The notes under the pieces were generated by a model. It did not search any database. It was not told where the DNA came from and worked only from the letters and a program-made list of their open reading frames with translations. The position numbers and the translations under genes were made by a program. Of a stretch of 64,000 nt of DNA, positions 35,499 to 43,863 are shown piece by piece; within the stretch, counting starts at the first letter, position 1; every line of letters starts with the position of its first letter. The DNA is from Frigidibacter albus (GTDB lineage Bacteria > Pseudomonadota > Alphaproteobacteria > Rhodobacterales > Rhodobacteraceae), in contig NZ_JAAAUC010000013.1 of NCBI RefSeq assembly GCF_009908165.1, forward strand, positions 22,527-86,526, given 5' to 3'.

Positions 35499-36921
35499 CT
35501 GCGTGTCTATTGGGCAGGTTCAGGCTGGCGGTCAGGCCGCCCTCTGGCCGGTTGGCAAGGACAAGCGTCCCGCCCATCGCCCCCATGATCTCTTGAACGA
35601 TGGCCAGCCCCAATCCGGTGCTGGCAGGCGCCGCGCGGCGCGTGCGGGGCAGGTTGAACCGCTGGCCCTGGTCCAGCCGCCGCAAAAGCTCATCCGAAAG
35701 CCCCGGACCGTCATCGCGGACCGCGATCACCGTCTGCCCTCCGGCGCGGCGCGCCGACAGGGCGATCACCCCTTTGGCCGGGCTGGCCGTGATGGCGTTT
35801 TGCAAGATGTTGCTGACCGCCTCGAACAGCAGCGCCTCGGTCGCGTGGACCGTGGTGACATCGGGCGCCACCTCGACCTCCAGCACGATGCGCCGCTTGC
35901 GCGCGGATGCCAGATGCAGCCGCACGACCCCGTCCAGCAGGGCGGAGACATCCACCTCTTCCGCCGCCGAACTGCTCCACAAGGCGCTGTTCCGGGCCAG
36001 CGCCAGCGCCAGAAGCTGGCTGGTCAGGCGCGACGAGCGGTCGGTGATCTCGCGCATCGCGCGCAGCACCGCGTGCAGGGCAGCCGGATCCTCAAGCTGA
36101 AGGCCCCGGTCGATCTGAGCGCGCAGCACCGCCAACGGGGTCTTGAGCTGATGCGAGGCATCCTCGATGTAGCGCCGCTGCGCCTCGCCCTGGATGCGGT
36201 GGCGGTCGACCAGCCGGTTGACGGACCGCACCAAGGGCTGCACCTCGCGCGGCAGGCCCGCCGGATCCAGCTGGCGCAGATCATCGGAGGCGCGGTGATC
36301 CAGCCGGTCGCGCAGCGCCCGCAGCGGCCGCAGCCCGGCATGGACACCCACCGCCAGCAACAGCGCCGCCGCCAGCAGCGCCGCCAGATCGCGCATCATG
36401 GTCCGTGAGATCACAGTGCGCAGAAAGGCCTCGCGCGATTCCGTCGTCTCGGCGATCTCGATGATCAGGTTCTGGCCCTCGGCCCCGTAAAGCGGCGGGT
36501 CCAGTGGGCGCATATAGGCGCCGACGCGGATGGGTCGGTTGAAATACACCGCGTCATAGAACACCACCTGCCCCACCGTCAGCGGGGGCGGCGCGGGAAG
36601 CAGCGCATCGCCGATCTGGACCAGCCCGTCATCTGTCGAGACCCGGAACAGCACCTCGCCCTCTGCCGTCGCCTGAAAGCTCTCGAACAGCGGATAGGGC
36701 AGTTCCACGCCAAGCCCGCCGCTTTCGGTCGAGATGCGCAGGTCGATCGCCCGGATCGCGCCCCGCAACGAGCGGTCATAGGCGCTGTCGGCGACCTCGC
36801 GCAGGGTCTTGACCGACAGCATCAGGCCGGCAACCATCAGGAACAACAGGGTCGGCAGCATCCACAGCGCCAGCGTCCGCCACAGCGGCCGGCCCGGCGC
36901 GGCAGTGTCGCGGCGGGTCAT
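35482..36921 (-). CDS. tctE: Sensor histidine kinase TctE
   Basis: The 479-residue membrane kinase has a first transmembrane helix at about 17-37. A periplasmic 2CSK_N-type sensor region follows (about 40-170), with a second helix near 177-196. The H-box is ASHQLKTPLAV with His at about 257, the N-box VSNILQNAIT with Asn at about 371 and 375, and the G-box is RDDGPGL. It senses an external carboxylate and phosphorylates the TctD regulator. It overlaps tctD by four bases (ATGA). It belongs to the TctE/QseC branch. Confidence 0.92.
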   Translation of the reverse strand: MTRRDTAAPGRPLWRTLALWMLPTLLFLMVAGLMLSVKTLREVADSAYDRSLRGAIRAIDLRISTESGGLGVELPYPLFESFQATAEGEVLFRVSTDDGLVQIGDALLPAPPPLTVGQVVFYDAVYFNRPIRVGAYMRPLDPPLYGAEGQNLIIEIAETTESREAFLRTVISRTMMRDLAALLAAALLLAVGVHAGLRPLRALRDRLDHRASDDLRQLDPAGLPREVQPLVRSVNRLVDRHRIQGEAQRRYIEDASHQLKTPLAVLRAQIDRGLQLEDPAALHAVLRAMREITDRSSRLTSQLLALALARNSALWSSSAAEEVDVSALLDGVVRLHLASARKRRIVLEVEVAPDVTTVHATEALLFEAVSNILQNAITASPAKGVIALSARRAGGQTVIAVRDDGPGLSDELLRRLDQGQRFNLPRTRRAAPASTGLGLAIVQEIMGAMGGTLVLANRPEGGLTASLNLPNRHAELKAD

Positions 36922-37595
36922 GCCGTGCCCTCGTCATGTTCCAGCAGGTAGCCGATGCCGCGCAGCGTCACGATCTGCACCGGCGCGTGGGCCAGCCGCT
37001 TGCGCAGGCGGTGCACGATCACCTCGACGGCCTCGGGGTTCATGTCGCTTTCCATCGACACCAGCCGGTCGATGATCTGCTGCTTGGACAGCGGATCGCC
37101 CGGCTTCTGGATCAGCAGCCGCAGCACGGCATGCTCGCGCGGCGACAGCAGCAAAGCGTCCCCCAGCAAGGTGAAGCGCTGTGCGGCGTGATCAAAGCTC
37201 AGCGGCCCGCAGGCATAGACACCGCGCGCCCGGCCATGGCTGCGGCGGATCAGGGCATGGATACGCACCTCCAACTCTTCGATCGCGAAGGGCTTTCCCA
37301 TGAAGTCGTCGGCGCCGTCGCGCAGAAGCGCCACCCGTTGCGCCAGGCTGTCCCGCGCCGTCATCACCAGCAGTGGCGTATCATTGCCACCCGCCTTGAG
37401 GCGGGCCAGCAGCTCTGCTCCGGTCATCAGCGGCAAACCGAGATCAAGCAGGATCAGGTCATAATCCTCGGCCGCGATCCGGCTTTCGGCGCTGCGTCCG
37501 TCTTCGGCCCAGTCCACCTGAAAGCCGCACCCGATCAGGCTTTGCGTCAGCCAGTCTGCAAGGTCCTGGTCATCCTCGACCAGCAAAAGCCGCAT
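36918..37595 (-). CDS. tctD: OmpR-type response regulator TctD
   Basis: The 225-residue regulator starts MRLLLVEDDQDLADWL. The receiver domain has the acidic pair at 8-9, the phosphoacceptor Asp at about 51 (LILLDLGLP), Thr in VMTARD and Lys in MGKPFA. The winged-helix DNA-binding domain (about 135-220) includes LSPREHAVLRLLIQKPGD and VHRLRKRL. It probably activates tctCBA through the tandem repeat at 35477-35498. The ATG at 37595 gives the normal receiver start; upstream in-frame codons are rejected. Confidence 0.93.
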   Translation of the reverse strand: MRLLLVEDDQDLADWLTQSLIGCGFQVDWAEDGRSAESRIAAEDYDLILLDLGLPLMTGAELLARLKAGGNDTPLLVMTARDSLAQRVALLRDGADDFMGKPFAIEELEVRIHALIRRSHGRARGVYACGPLSFDHAAQRFTLLGDALLLSPREHAVLRLLIQKPGDPLSKQQIIDRLVSMESDMNPEAVEVIVHRLRKRLAHAPVQIVTLRGIGYLLEHDEGTA

Positions 37596-37880
37596 GATCC
37601 CTACCCCGCATTGCCATCGTCGCACGTTAGACGACAGCAATGCCAAGAGCGAATGATTCACCACGGCCTTGGGAGGCGAGGATGATGGGAGCACCCATCC
37701 GCCCTCCACAACAAGGTCAGATGGACGGGCACCGGCTGAAGAAGGCGCATGACATCACTGGGTGCTGATTGTCGGCATTCGACATATGCAGGACATCGGC
37801 CAGCAGGGTCACCGTGACCGGGCGCTGGCCAAGGTTCAGGCGGATCAGCCGTCGCACTCTGTTGCGCCAGATCGGGCAGC
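37596..37880. other. Upstream region of tctDE, no gene seen
   Basis: These 285 bp should contain the tctDE promoter. No coding frame of recognisable family, repeat or RNA was found. Confidence 0.4.
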
Positions 37881-37906
37881 AAAAAACCGCCTGCGAACAG
37901 ACGGTT
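37881..37906 (-). terminator. Rho-independent terminator (minus strand)
   Basis: Read on the minus strand, AACCGTCTG pairs with CAGGCGGTT around a TTCG tetraloop (one G-T wobble), followed by a run of T. It is the most canonical terminator in the window. It follows the tRNA-like 3' fragment on the same strand, so it probably belonged to that tRNA gene. Confidence 0.75.
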
Positions 37907-37925
37907 GTGCAAGGTGTAGAGTTTA

Positions 37926-37949
37926 TGGTTGCGGGAGTAGGATTGGAAC
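37926..37949 (-). other. tRNA 3'-end fragment, possible attachment-site scar
   Basis: The minus strand reads GTTCCAATCCTAC then TCCCGCAACCA, that is, a T-loop, the 3' side of a T-stem, acceptor strand and CCA. The 5' side of the T-stem upstream does not pair (CAGCG instead of GTAGG), and no anticodon arm follows, so only the last 24 bases of a tRNA gene remain. A canonical terminator lies 20 bp downstream. Such fragments are the usual product of integration into a tRNA 3' end. A chance match is not excluded. Confidence 0.5.
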
Positions 37950-38195
37950 GCTGTTTCGCAGCAAAGGTCACGACTCCGTCGCCTCCCGCGGCGCTACCGC
38001 GATGATACCCAAGGAAAACGCCAAAACCTTGGAAGGACAGCGCTCCCATGGTCATCGCCTGACTCAAGCGGGCGTTTGAACGCCGGGTGCGAGCAGGCCA
38101 GCATCAGCGGCTGGTGCTCCGTGATGATGGTGCGCCCGGTGGTGGACGTCTTGCCGCCGGGCTCCTAATGTCCTGCGAAGCACCGGTAGCCGAGG
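37950..38195. other. Non-coding debris between tRNA fragment and phage remnant
   Basis: No gene was recognised. Two short inverted repeats (CCAAGG/CCTTGG at 38009-38032 and GGCGTT-TG-AACGCC around 38070) are present, with no evident role. Confidence 0.35.
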
Positions 38196-38700
38196 ATGCC
38201 AATTGCCCGGCCGCCCCGCGGCATTCCGCCCATTCCGACCTCTCGCGCGGGCCGATCCAAGGCGCGCAAGGCCGGGCGGCTGGTGGTCTATGGCGACGGG
38301 TCGATCAATGCCGCGGCCTCCGATGCGCGGCGCGCAGAGATGACCGACCCGGATCAGCAGCGGCGCAGCACCCGTGGCGATGGCGGACTCTCCGGTCCGG
38401 CCGAAGGCTCGTCCTACCTCAAGGCCCGCACCGCGCTGACGGTCTATCAGGCACAGGAACGGCAGCTCGCGATCCAGAAGAAGGGCACGCTGGTGGACCG
38501 GGCCCGGGCGGAAACGCTGGTGTTCTGGCTAGCCCGGCAGGAGCGGGATGTCTGGGTCACCTGGCCTGCCCGAGTGTCGGCGCTGATGGCGGTCGAGGTG
38601 GCAGCGGAGGTGGAGAAGCAGTCCGGCAAGCCGGTGACGATCGAGGCCGCGATCATGCAGAGGGTGCTGGAAACCAATGCCAGAGAGCAGCAGGGCGGCG
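38196..38700 (+). pseudogene. Phage terminase small-subunit-like remnant ('elements of external origin' type)
   Basis: The frame encodes KARKAGRLVVYGDGS, then SSYLKARTALTVYQAQERQL and RAETLVFWLARQERDVWVTW, ending near VLETNAREQQ. This matches the order of Nu1-like phage DNA-packaging proteins that are common in Rhodobacteraceae: a short HTH that names the recognition helix, a TDP linker, then a YLKAR-type coiled region. The N-terminal HTH before KARKAGR is not recognisable in this frame, and the downstream frame runs on into the esterase gene on the other strand. It is therefore read as a truncated remnant. No other phage genes adjoin it. Confidence 0.6.
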
Positions 38701-38774
38701 GAGGAGTGGGAGGTGGATGCCACCAGCCCGCCATTGACGTCTCCGGCTTGGGGCAGACGCTCGCGCCGATCCGT

Positions 38775-39734
38775 TCAGGCTGCACCCGATGTTGCAAGTG
38801 CCGCGCGCAGTGCCGCGGCAAGGTCGCGGATCGTGGCTAGGCCAGACGGTATCGCCAAGCCGAGGTTCAGGAACCCGTGGATCTGCCCCGCGAAGTGCCA
38901 GCGCTCTGCAGCAACGCCAGCCTCGCGGAGCCGCTCGCAATAGGCCACGCCGTCATCGGCCAGCGGATCATAGCCGGCCGTCACGATCAGCGCAGGCGGC
39001 AGGTCCGCCAAGACTTCGGCGAGGATCGGCGAGGCTCGCCAGTCCCGTCGGTCTGCCGGGCTGCGCAGATAGTGGCTTCGGAACCAGCGCATCGTCGCCG
39101 CCGTCACCGGCAGACCCGGCCAGGACACGGCGTAAGACCCACGGTCCATATTCATGTCGGTGCAGGGATAGAGCAACATCTGGAAACGCAAGGGCACAGG
39201 GTGGCCTTTCAGGGCGATCGCCACCACCGCCGCAAGGGTGCCACCGGCGCTGTCGCCCCCAACAGCGGCCGCGGCCGGATCAAGCGCCAGCTCGCGGGCG
39301 TGGTCCAGAATCCACAGTGCCGCCACCTCGGCATCCTCGACCGCGGCGGGAAAGCGCGCTTCGGGGGCAAGGCGATAATCCACCGCGACGACCGCGCATC
39401 CCGATCCGGCACATAGCGCCCGGCAGAGGCCGTCATGGGTGTCGAGGCTGCCAAGAACCCAGCCGCCGCCGTGGAAATACACCAGGAACGGCAGGCATGA
39501 ACTGCCGCTGCCCGCGGGCCGGTAGATCCGGAGGCGAATGCCGCCCGCCGCCACAAGATCGCGCGCCTCACACTCGGCCCGAGGCCCCGCAGCCGCCATC
39601 GCCCGCGCCGCCATGGCCTGCCGCGCTTCGGCCGGGGTCATAGTCTCATAGGTCGGGATCTGCGCCTCGACCAGCCGCTGCAGGTGCGCGGCCACCTCGG
39701 GATCGGGCGCGGACAGGCGGTCAGCTTTCCTCAA
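38775..39734 (-). CDS. Alpha/beta hydrolase, hormone-sensitive lipase (Aes) family
   Basis: The 319-residue esterase has the oxyanion motif HGGGW (about 88-92), the nucleophile elbow GDSAGG (about 160-165, Ser 162), Asp in TAGYDPLADDG and His in GQIHGFLN, so the triad is intact. No ATG lies near the N-terminus. A TTG at 39734 with AAGGA six bases upstream gives a family-length protein and overlaps the tctA stop by 14 bases; a later GTG is possible. It is the last gene of the minus-strand unit starting at 45965. It could hydrolyse an aryl or alkyl ester, for example the product of the Baeyer-Villiger enzyme encoded at 50962. Confidence 0.88.
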   Translation of the reverse strand: MRKADRLSAPDPEVAAHLQRLVEAQIPTYETMTPAEARQAMAARAMAAAGPRAECEARDLVAAGGIRLRIYRPAGSGSSCLPFLVYFHGGGWVLGSLDTHDGLCRALCAGSGCAVVAVDYRLAPEARFPAAVEDAEVAALWILDHARELALDPAAAAVGGDSAGGTLAAVVAIALKGHPVPLRFQMLLYPCTDMNMDRGSYAVSWPGLPVTAATMRWFRSHYLRSPADRRDWRASPILAEVLADLPPALIVTAGYDPLADDGVAYCERLREAGVAAERWHFAGQIHGFLNLGLAIPSGLATIRDLAAALRAALATSGAA

Positions 39735-41226
39735 CGAACACTTCCTTGCGCTTGCGGATGATCGCAGGGAGCATGACCACGAACAAGACCACCGCCGCCG
39801 CCAGCAGCAGGCCGGCACTGATCGGGCGGGTCACGAACACGGTCGCGTCACCGCCGGAAATCAGCATTGCCCGCCGGAAGTTCTCTTCGATCATCGGCCC
39901 CAGGATGAAGCCCAGAATGAAGGGCGCCAGCTCGCAATCCAGCTTCATCAGCAGGTAGCCAAGCCCCCCCGCCACGGCAATCTGATAGACGCCGAAGGCC
40001 GAATTGCTGACGCTATAGACCCCGATGCAGCAGAAGGCGACGATGACCGGGAACAGGATCGAGTAAGGGATCTGCAAGAGCTTCACCCAAAGCCCGACCA
40101 GCGGCAGGTTCAGCACCAGCAGCATGGCGTTGCCCACCCACATCGACACGACCAGCCCCCAGAACAGCGTGGGGTTATTGTTGATGACCCCGGGGCCCGG
40201 CACCACGCCCTGGATCATCAGCGCGCCGATCATCAGCGCCATCACCACGTTCGACGGGATGCCAAGTGCCAGCATCGGGATAAACGAGGTCTGCGCGCCG
40301 GCATTGTTGGCCGATTCCGGCGCGACGACACCCTCTATCGCGCCATGCCCGATCTCGGAGGCGTGGCGCGAGACCTTCTTCTCCACCGTATAGGCGACGA
40401 ACGAAGACAGCAGCGCCCCGCCCCCCGGCAGCACGCCCAGGAAGGACCCGATCGCGGTACCGCGAAGCATGGGCGCGACCATCCGCCGGAACTCCTCGCG
40501 CGTCGGCATCAGCCGGCCGACGGGAGCGAGGCTGGCCGGCGCTCCGCCCGGATGCTCGAGGTTGCGCATGATCTCACTGATGCCGAACAGGCCCACGGCG
40601 ATTGCCACAAATTGCAGTCCGTCCAGCAACTCGCGCACGCCGAAGGTGAAGCGCGCGGCGCCGGTATAGACGTCGGTGCCGGTCAGGCCCAGCATCAGGC
40701 CCAGGAAGATGACGCCAAGCGCCTTGAGGATCGACCCCGAGGCGAGTGCGATGGACGAGACGAGACCGACCACCATCAACGAGAAATACTCCGCGGGGCT
40801 GAAGTTGAAGGCCAGCAGTGTCAGCGGCCGCGCCACCAGCGCGATCAGCAGCGTCGCCACGGTGCCGGCGAAGAACGAACCGATGGCCGCCCCCGCCAGT
40901 GCCGCCCCGGCTCTGCCCTTCTGTGCCATCTGGTAGCCGTCGATGGTGGTGACCGCAGACGCCGTCTCGCCCGGCAGCTTCAGCAAGATTGCCGTGGTCG
41001 AGCCGCCGTATTGCGAGCCGTAATAGATGCCCGCCAGCATGATCAGCGACCCCTCGGGCGACAGTCCGAAGGTGATCGGCAGCAACATGGCGATGGTCGC
41101 CAGCGGGCCGATCCCCGGCAGCACGCCGATCACGGTGCCGAGCAGGGTGCCGATGAAGCAATACAGCAGGTTGATCGGCTGGAAGCTGACCGAAAGGCCA
41201 AGTGCCAGATTGCCAAGAACATCCAT
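39721..41226 (-). CDS. tctA: Tripartite tricarboxylate transporter large permease TctA (system 2)
   Basis: The 501-residue TctA protein starts MDVLGNLALGLSVSFQPINL. It has [40 protein letters not shown] and, in the second half, [20 protein letters not shown] with LGIPSNVVMALMIG. It is closely similar and equal in length to the TctA encoded at 57055-58560, pointing to duplication within this block. It pairs with the TctB encoded ten bases upstream. No tctC adjoins, so the orphan binding protein at 48883 or the one at 59343 may serve it. Confidence 0.93.
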   Translation of the reverse strand: MDVLGNLALGLSVSFQPINLLYCFIGTLLGTVIGVLPGIGPLATIAMLLPITFGLSPEGSLIMLAGIYYGSQYGGSTTAILLKLPGETASAVTTIDGYQMAQKGRAGAALAGAAIGSFFAGTVATLLIALVARPLTLLAFNFSPAEYFSLMVVGLVSSIALASGSILKALGVIFLGLMLGLTGTDVYTGAARFTFGVRELLDGLQFVAIAVGLFGISEIMRNLEHPGGAPASLAPVGRLMPTREEFRRMVAPMLRGTAIGSFLGVLPGGGALLSSFVAYTVEKKVSRHASEIGHGAIEGVVAPESANNAGAQTSFIPMLALGIPSNVVMALMIGALMIQGVVPGPGVINNNPTLFWGLVVSMWVGNAMLLVLNLPLVGLWVKLLQIPYSILFPVIVAFCCIGVYSVSNSAFGVYQIAVAGGLGYLLMKLDCELAPFILGFILGPMIEENFRRAMLISGGDATVFVTRPISAGLLLAAAVVLFVVMLPAIIRKRKEVFVEES

Positions 41227-41235
41227 GTTCGTTTC

Positions 41236-41694
41236 CTATTGCCGGAACAGCTCGCCGAACAGCGGCAGGGGAACGCCAAGCGCGGCGCCAAAGACCGCAC
41301 TGCAAAAGCCCGCAATGCACAGGCTGGTCAGGATGTTCTGCCCGATTCCGATCCGCGGACTGGCCAGGCAGGCGATGAACGAGGTCAGGAAGGTGGCGGG
41401 CAGCATTCCGAGGTCATCGGCAAGGGCCGCGAAGGCGATGGTCGCGGCCGAGAGGCAGAAGATGGCCCGCCAAGGCACAATCCCCCAGGGCGTTTCCGCG
41501 TCGCCGCGCAGCGACTGGGCGATGACGGCGAGCCCGGTGATCGCCAGGCACCCCGACAGCACCGCCGGAAAGTAGCCCGGCCCCATCTGCGTCGCGGTTC
41601 CCACCGACATGGTCTGCAGCGACATGTAGCCATAGCTGCCAGCAAAGCCGAGGAATATCACCCCGGTTGCCATGTCCTTGCAGTTTATCTCCAT
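41236..41694 (-). CDS. tctB: Tripartite tricarboxylate transporter small permease TctB (system 2)
   Basis: The 152-residue membrane protein starts MEINCKDMATGVIFLGFAGS, with four hydrophobic segments and the TctB loop MGPGYFPAVLSGCLAITGLA. It lies between a hydroxyisobutyrate dehydrogenase-like gene and tctA in a compact minus-strand unit. Confidence 0.87.
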   Translation of the reverse strand: MEINCKDMATGVIFLGFAGSYGYMSLQTMSVGTATQMGPGYFPAVLSGCLAITGLAVIAQSLRGDAETPWGIVPWRAIFCLSAATIAFAALADDLGMLPATFLTSFIACLASPRIGIGQNILTSLCIAGFCSAVFGAALGVPLPLFGELFRQ

Positions 41695-41713
41695 CCTCGT
41701 CTCCTTCTGGCGT

Positions 41714-42607
41714 TCAGGCGCGGACCTCTGCGCCGCCCCATTCCTCGACTACCCGGCAGATCGAGGTAAAGTCGGAGCCGGGGCCGAATTTCGCATTGGT
41801 GACGGCCAGCATCTGCCGAATGATCGCGCCGGCAACCATCGGCACCCCCATCGCCTCGGCCTCGTCGATGCACATGCGCACGTCCTTGTAGGACAGTCCG
41901 GTGGCAAAGCCGAAGTCGAAGGTGCCGGGCAGCACCGATTTGGGGAACTTGTCCTGCGTGGCACTGTTGCGCCCGCTGCCGGCGTTGATGATGTCGAGCA
42001 GCACCTTCGGGTCAATCCCCGCCTTGGCCCCCATCACCATTGCCTCCGACGACACGACCATGGCTGCGGCGGCCAGCAGGTTGTTGGCCAGCTTTGCCAC
42101 CTGGGCCAGCCCCGCCTTCTCGCCGACATAGAAGATGCGGCCGAAGGTGGCGATGACCTCTTCGGCTTCCTCGAAGGCCGTGCGCGGCCCCGAGACCATG
42201 ACGGCCAGCGTGCCATTCGTCGCCCCGGCGATGCCACCGCTGACCGGCGCGTCGATCCAGACGCGGCCGCCGGGCGCAAGGCCCTCGCTGATCCGCGCCG
42301 CCGCGGTCGGGCCCGATGTGGACAGGTCGATCACGGTGCGGACGCGCCCGCCTTGCGCGACGCCGCCCTCGCCCAGCACGACCGTGCGCACGATGTCTGG
42401 CGTGGGCAAGCTGACCAGCACGATGTCTGCGCTGTCGCCCACCTCTTGCGGCGAGCCGGCGATCGCGGCGCCCGCCGCTTCGGCCCGACCTCGCGCCCCG
42501 GCATCGGTGTCGAACACCGTGACGCGATAACCGGCCGCAAGCAGGCGGGCCACCATCGGGCTACCCATGCGGCCCAGGCCGACAAAACCAAGTTCACGCG
42601 AGGTCAT
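41714..42607 (-). CDS. NAD(P)-dependent beta-hydroxyacid dehydrogenase (3-hydroxyisobutyrate dehydrogenase family)
   Basis: The 297-residue enzyme starts MTSRELGFVGLGRMGSPMVA, with TAGGAG upstream of the ATG at 42607. The Rossmann GLGRMG motif is at about 10-15, the substrate block DAPVSGGIAGATNGTLAVMV follows, and the catalytic Lys is in QVAKLANNLLAAAAM. The family oxidises 3-hydroxyisobutyrate, tartronate semialdehyde (reverse) or 2-(hydroxymethyl)glutarate. The preference here is unclear. It would follow aldol or lactone cleavage steps encoded around it. Confidence 0.9.
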   Translation of the reverse strand: MTSRELGFVGLGRMGSPMVARLLAAGYRVTVFDTDAGARGRAEAAGAAIAGSPQEVGDSADIVLVSLPTPDIVRTVVLGEGGVAQGGRVRTVIDLSTSGPTAAARISEGLAPGGRVWIDAPVSGGIAGATNGTLAVMVSGPRTAFEEAEEVIATFGRIFYVGEKAGLAQVAKLANNLLAAAAMVVSSEAMVMGAKAGIDPKVLLDIINAGSGRNSATQDKFPKSVLPGTFDFGFATGLSYKDVRMCIDEAEAMGVPMVAGAIIRQMLAVTNAKFGPGSDFTSICRVVEEWGGAEVRA

Positions 42608-42638
42608 GCAAAGACTCCTAAAGTCGTTCGATCCGCGC

Positions 42639-43448
42639 CTATTCGGCCGGAAGGGGTTGGGGGGCCGCATCCAGCCGGCTGATCCAGCCGGCGGTCGCGC
42701 TGCTATGGGGGGGGTAGAGCCGGGTCACGAGCGGGTCGTGGCCGGGCACGATATAGTCTAGGCCCGGGGCCAGCGCCTCCAGTCGGTCATAGCCGGCGAA
42801 GACATCGGCGACACTGTCCACCGTGGGAAACACCCGGCGCTGGCGCAGATGCGCGAAGTGATGCGCGGTGTCCGAGGCAAGCACGACCGGACCGCGCCGG
42901 GTTTCGACCCGCAGCGCCTGAAGCCCGCGGGCATGGCCGCCGACATGATGCAGAGTGATGCCGGGAAACAGCTGGCTGTCGCCCGCGTGAAACCAGACGC
43001 GCCCGGCGTAGACCCGGCGCACCATCGCCACAACATCCTCCACCTCGTAGGGGTGGTTCATCCCCGCGTGGCACATGCAGCGCCCGGTGGCGAACCCCAT
43101 CTCGCTGTCCTGCAGGTGGAACCGGGCCCGCGGGAACAGTCCGTCATTGCCGGCATGGTCATAGTGCATGTGGGTGATGACCACATCCTCCACCGCCCCC
43201 GGATCGACGCCAAGCGCCGCCAGACCGTCCCGTACCGGATTGGTGATGGTGCGGCCCCGCAGGCGGGCACCCCGCTCGTCAAATCCGGTATCGACCACCA
43301 CCGTGCGCTGCGCATTGCGCAGCACCCAGACATAGTAGTTCAGTGGCATCGGCCCGTTATGCGGATCGCCGCCGATGAAATTTTCTGCCGCGCCGCGGTC
43401 GTGCCGCCCATAGGCGATGGCATAGGCTTCGTAGAGATGATCGCTCAT
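42639..43448 (-). CDS. MBL-fold metallohydrolase, N-acyl homoserine lactonase-like
   Basis: The 269-residue protein starts MSDHLYEAYAIAYGRHDRGA, with AAGGAG eight bases upstream of the ATG at 43448. The metal-binding HMHYDHAGN motif (HxHxDH at about 93-98), the later His in HHVGGHARG, the Asp in LASDTAHH and the terminal His in VPGHDP are all present. This is the AiiA-like lactonase layout. Given the catabolic neighbours and no LuxI homologue in the window, opening of a pathway lactone is more plausible than quorum quenching. Confidence 0.9.
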   Translation of the reverse strand: MSDHLYEAYAIAYGRHDRGAAENFIGGDPHNGPMPLNYYVWVLRNAQRTVVVDTGFDERGARLRGRTITNPVRDGLAALGVDPGAVEDVVITHMHYDHAGNDGLFPRARFHLQDSEMGFATGRCMCHAGMNHPYEVEDVVAMVRRVYAGRVWFHAGDSQLFPGITLHHVGGHARGLQALRVETRRGPVVLASDTAHHFAHLRQRRVFPTVDSVADVFAGYDRLEALAPGLDYIVPGHDPLVTRLYPPHSSATAGWISRLDAAPQPLPAE

Positions 43449-43467
43449 ACGCTGCACTCCTTCGGCG

Positions 43468-43851
43468 TCAGGTGCCGGCGCCGAGATCGGCAAAAGCCTC
43501 GCGGGCAATGCGGAAGGAATCGACCCCCGCAGGGATGCCGCAATAGATGGCGACCTGCAGAAGCACCTCGCGGATCTCCTCCTTGGTCACGCCGTTGCGC
43601 AGCGCGCCTTTCACATGCATTTTCAGCTCGTGCGGACGGTTCAGCGCGCTGATCATCGCCAGGTTCAGCATGCTGCGGGTGCGGCGATCCAGCGTGTCGC
43701 GGCCCCAGACGGCACCCCAGCAGTACTCCGTCGTCAACTCCTGCATCGGGCGGTTGAAGTCATCGGCCGAGGCAAGGGCTTTCTCGACGAACTCTGCGCC
43801 AAGCACGGCCTTGCGAATTTCCAGTCCGGTGTCGAAGGTCTTCTGGTCCAT
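43468..43851 (-). CDS. Carboxymuconolactone decarboxylase (PcaC) family protein
   Basis: The 127-residue PcaC-type protein starts MDQKTFDTGLEIRKAVLG. The PcaC consensus is visible in ELTTEYCWGAVWGRDTLDRR and MSMLNLAM-like RSMLNLAMIS. A KEEIREVLLQVAIYCGIPAG C-terminal helix pair follows. In the beta-ketoadipate pathway PcaC decarboxylates 4-carboxymuconolactone. The rest of that pathway is not present here, so a related lactone decarboxylation or isomerisation is inferred. It lies between the lactonase-like gene and the PrpD-family gene. Confidence 0.88.
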   Translation of the reverse strand: MDQKTFDTGLEIRKAVLGAEFVEKALASADDFNRPMQELTTEYCWGAVWGRDTLDRRTRSMLNLAMISALNRPHELKMHVKGALRNGVTKEEIREVLLQVAIYCGIPAGVDSFRIAREAFADLGAGT

Positions 43852-43863
43852 GATCCTGTCCTG

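Noticed and set aside
37926..38010. A complete tRNA gene on the minus strand.
   Set aside because: Only the 3' 24 bases are tRNA-like. The T-stem does not pair and no anticodon or D-arm follows.
42639..43448. A quorum-quenching system based on the AHL lactonase-like protein.
   Set aside because: There are no LuxI/LuxR genes, and the gene is embedded in a tight catabolic operon.
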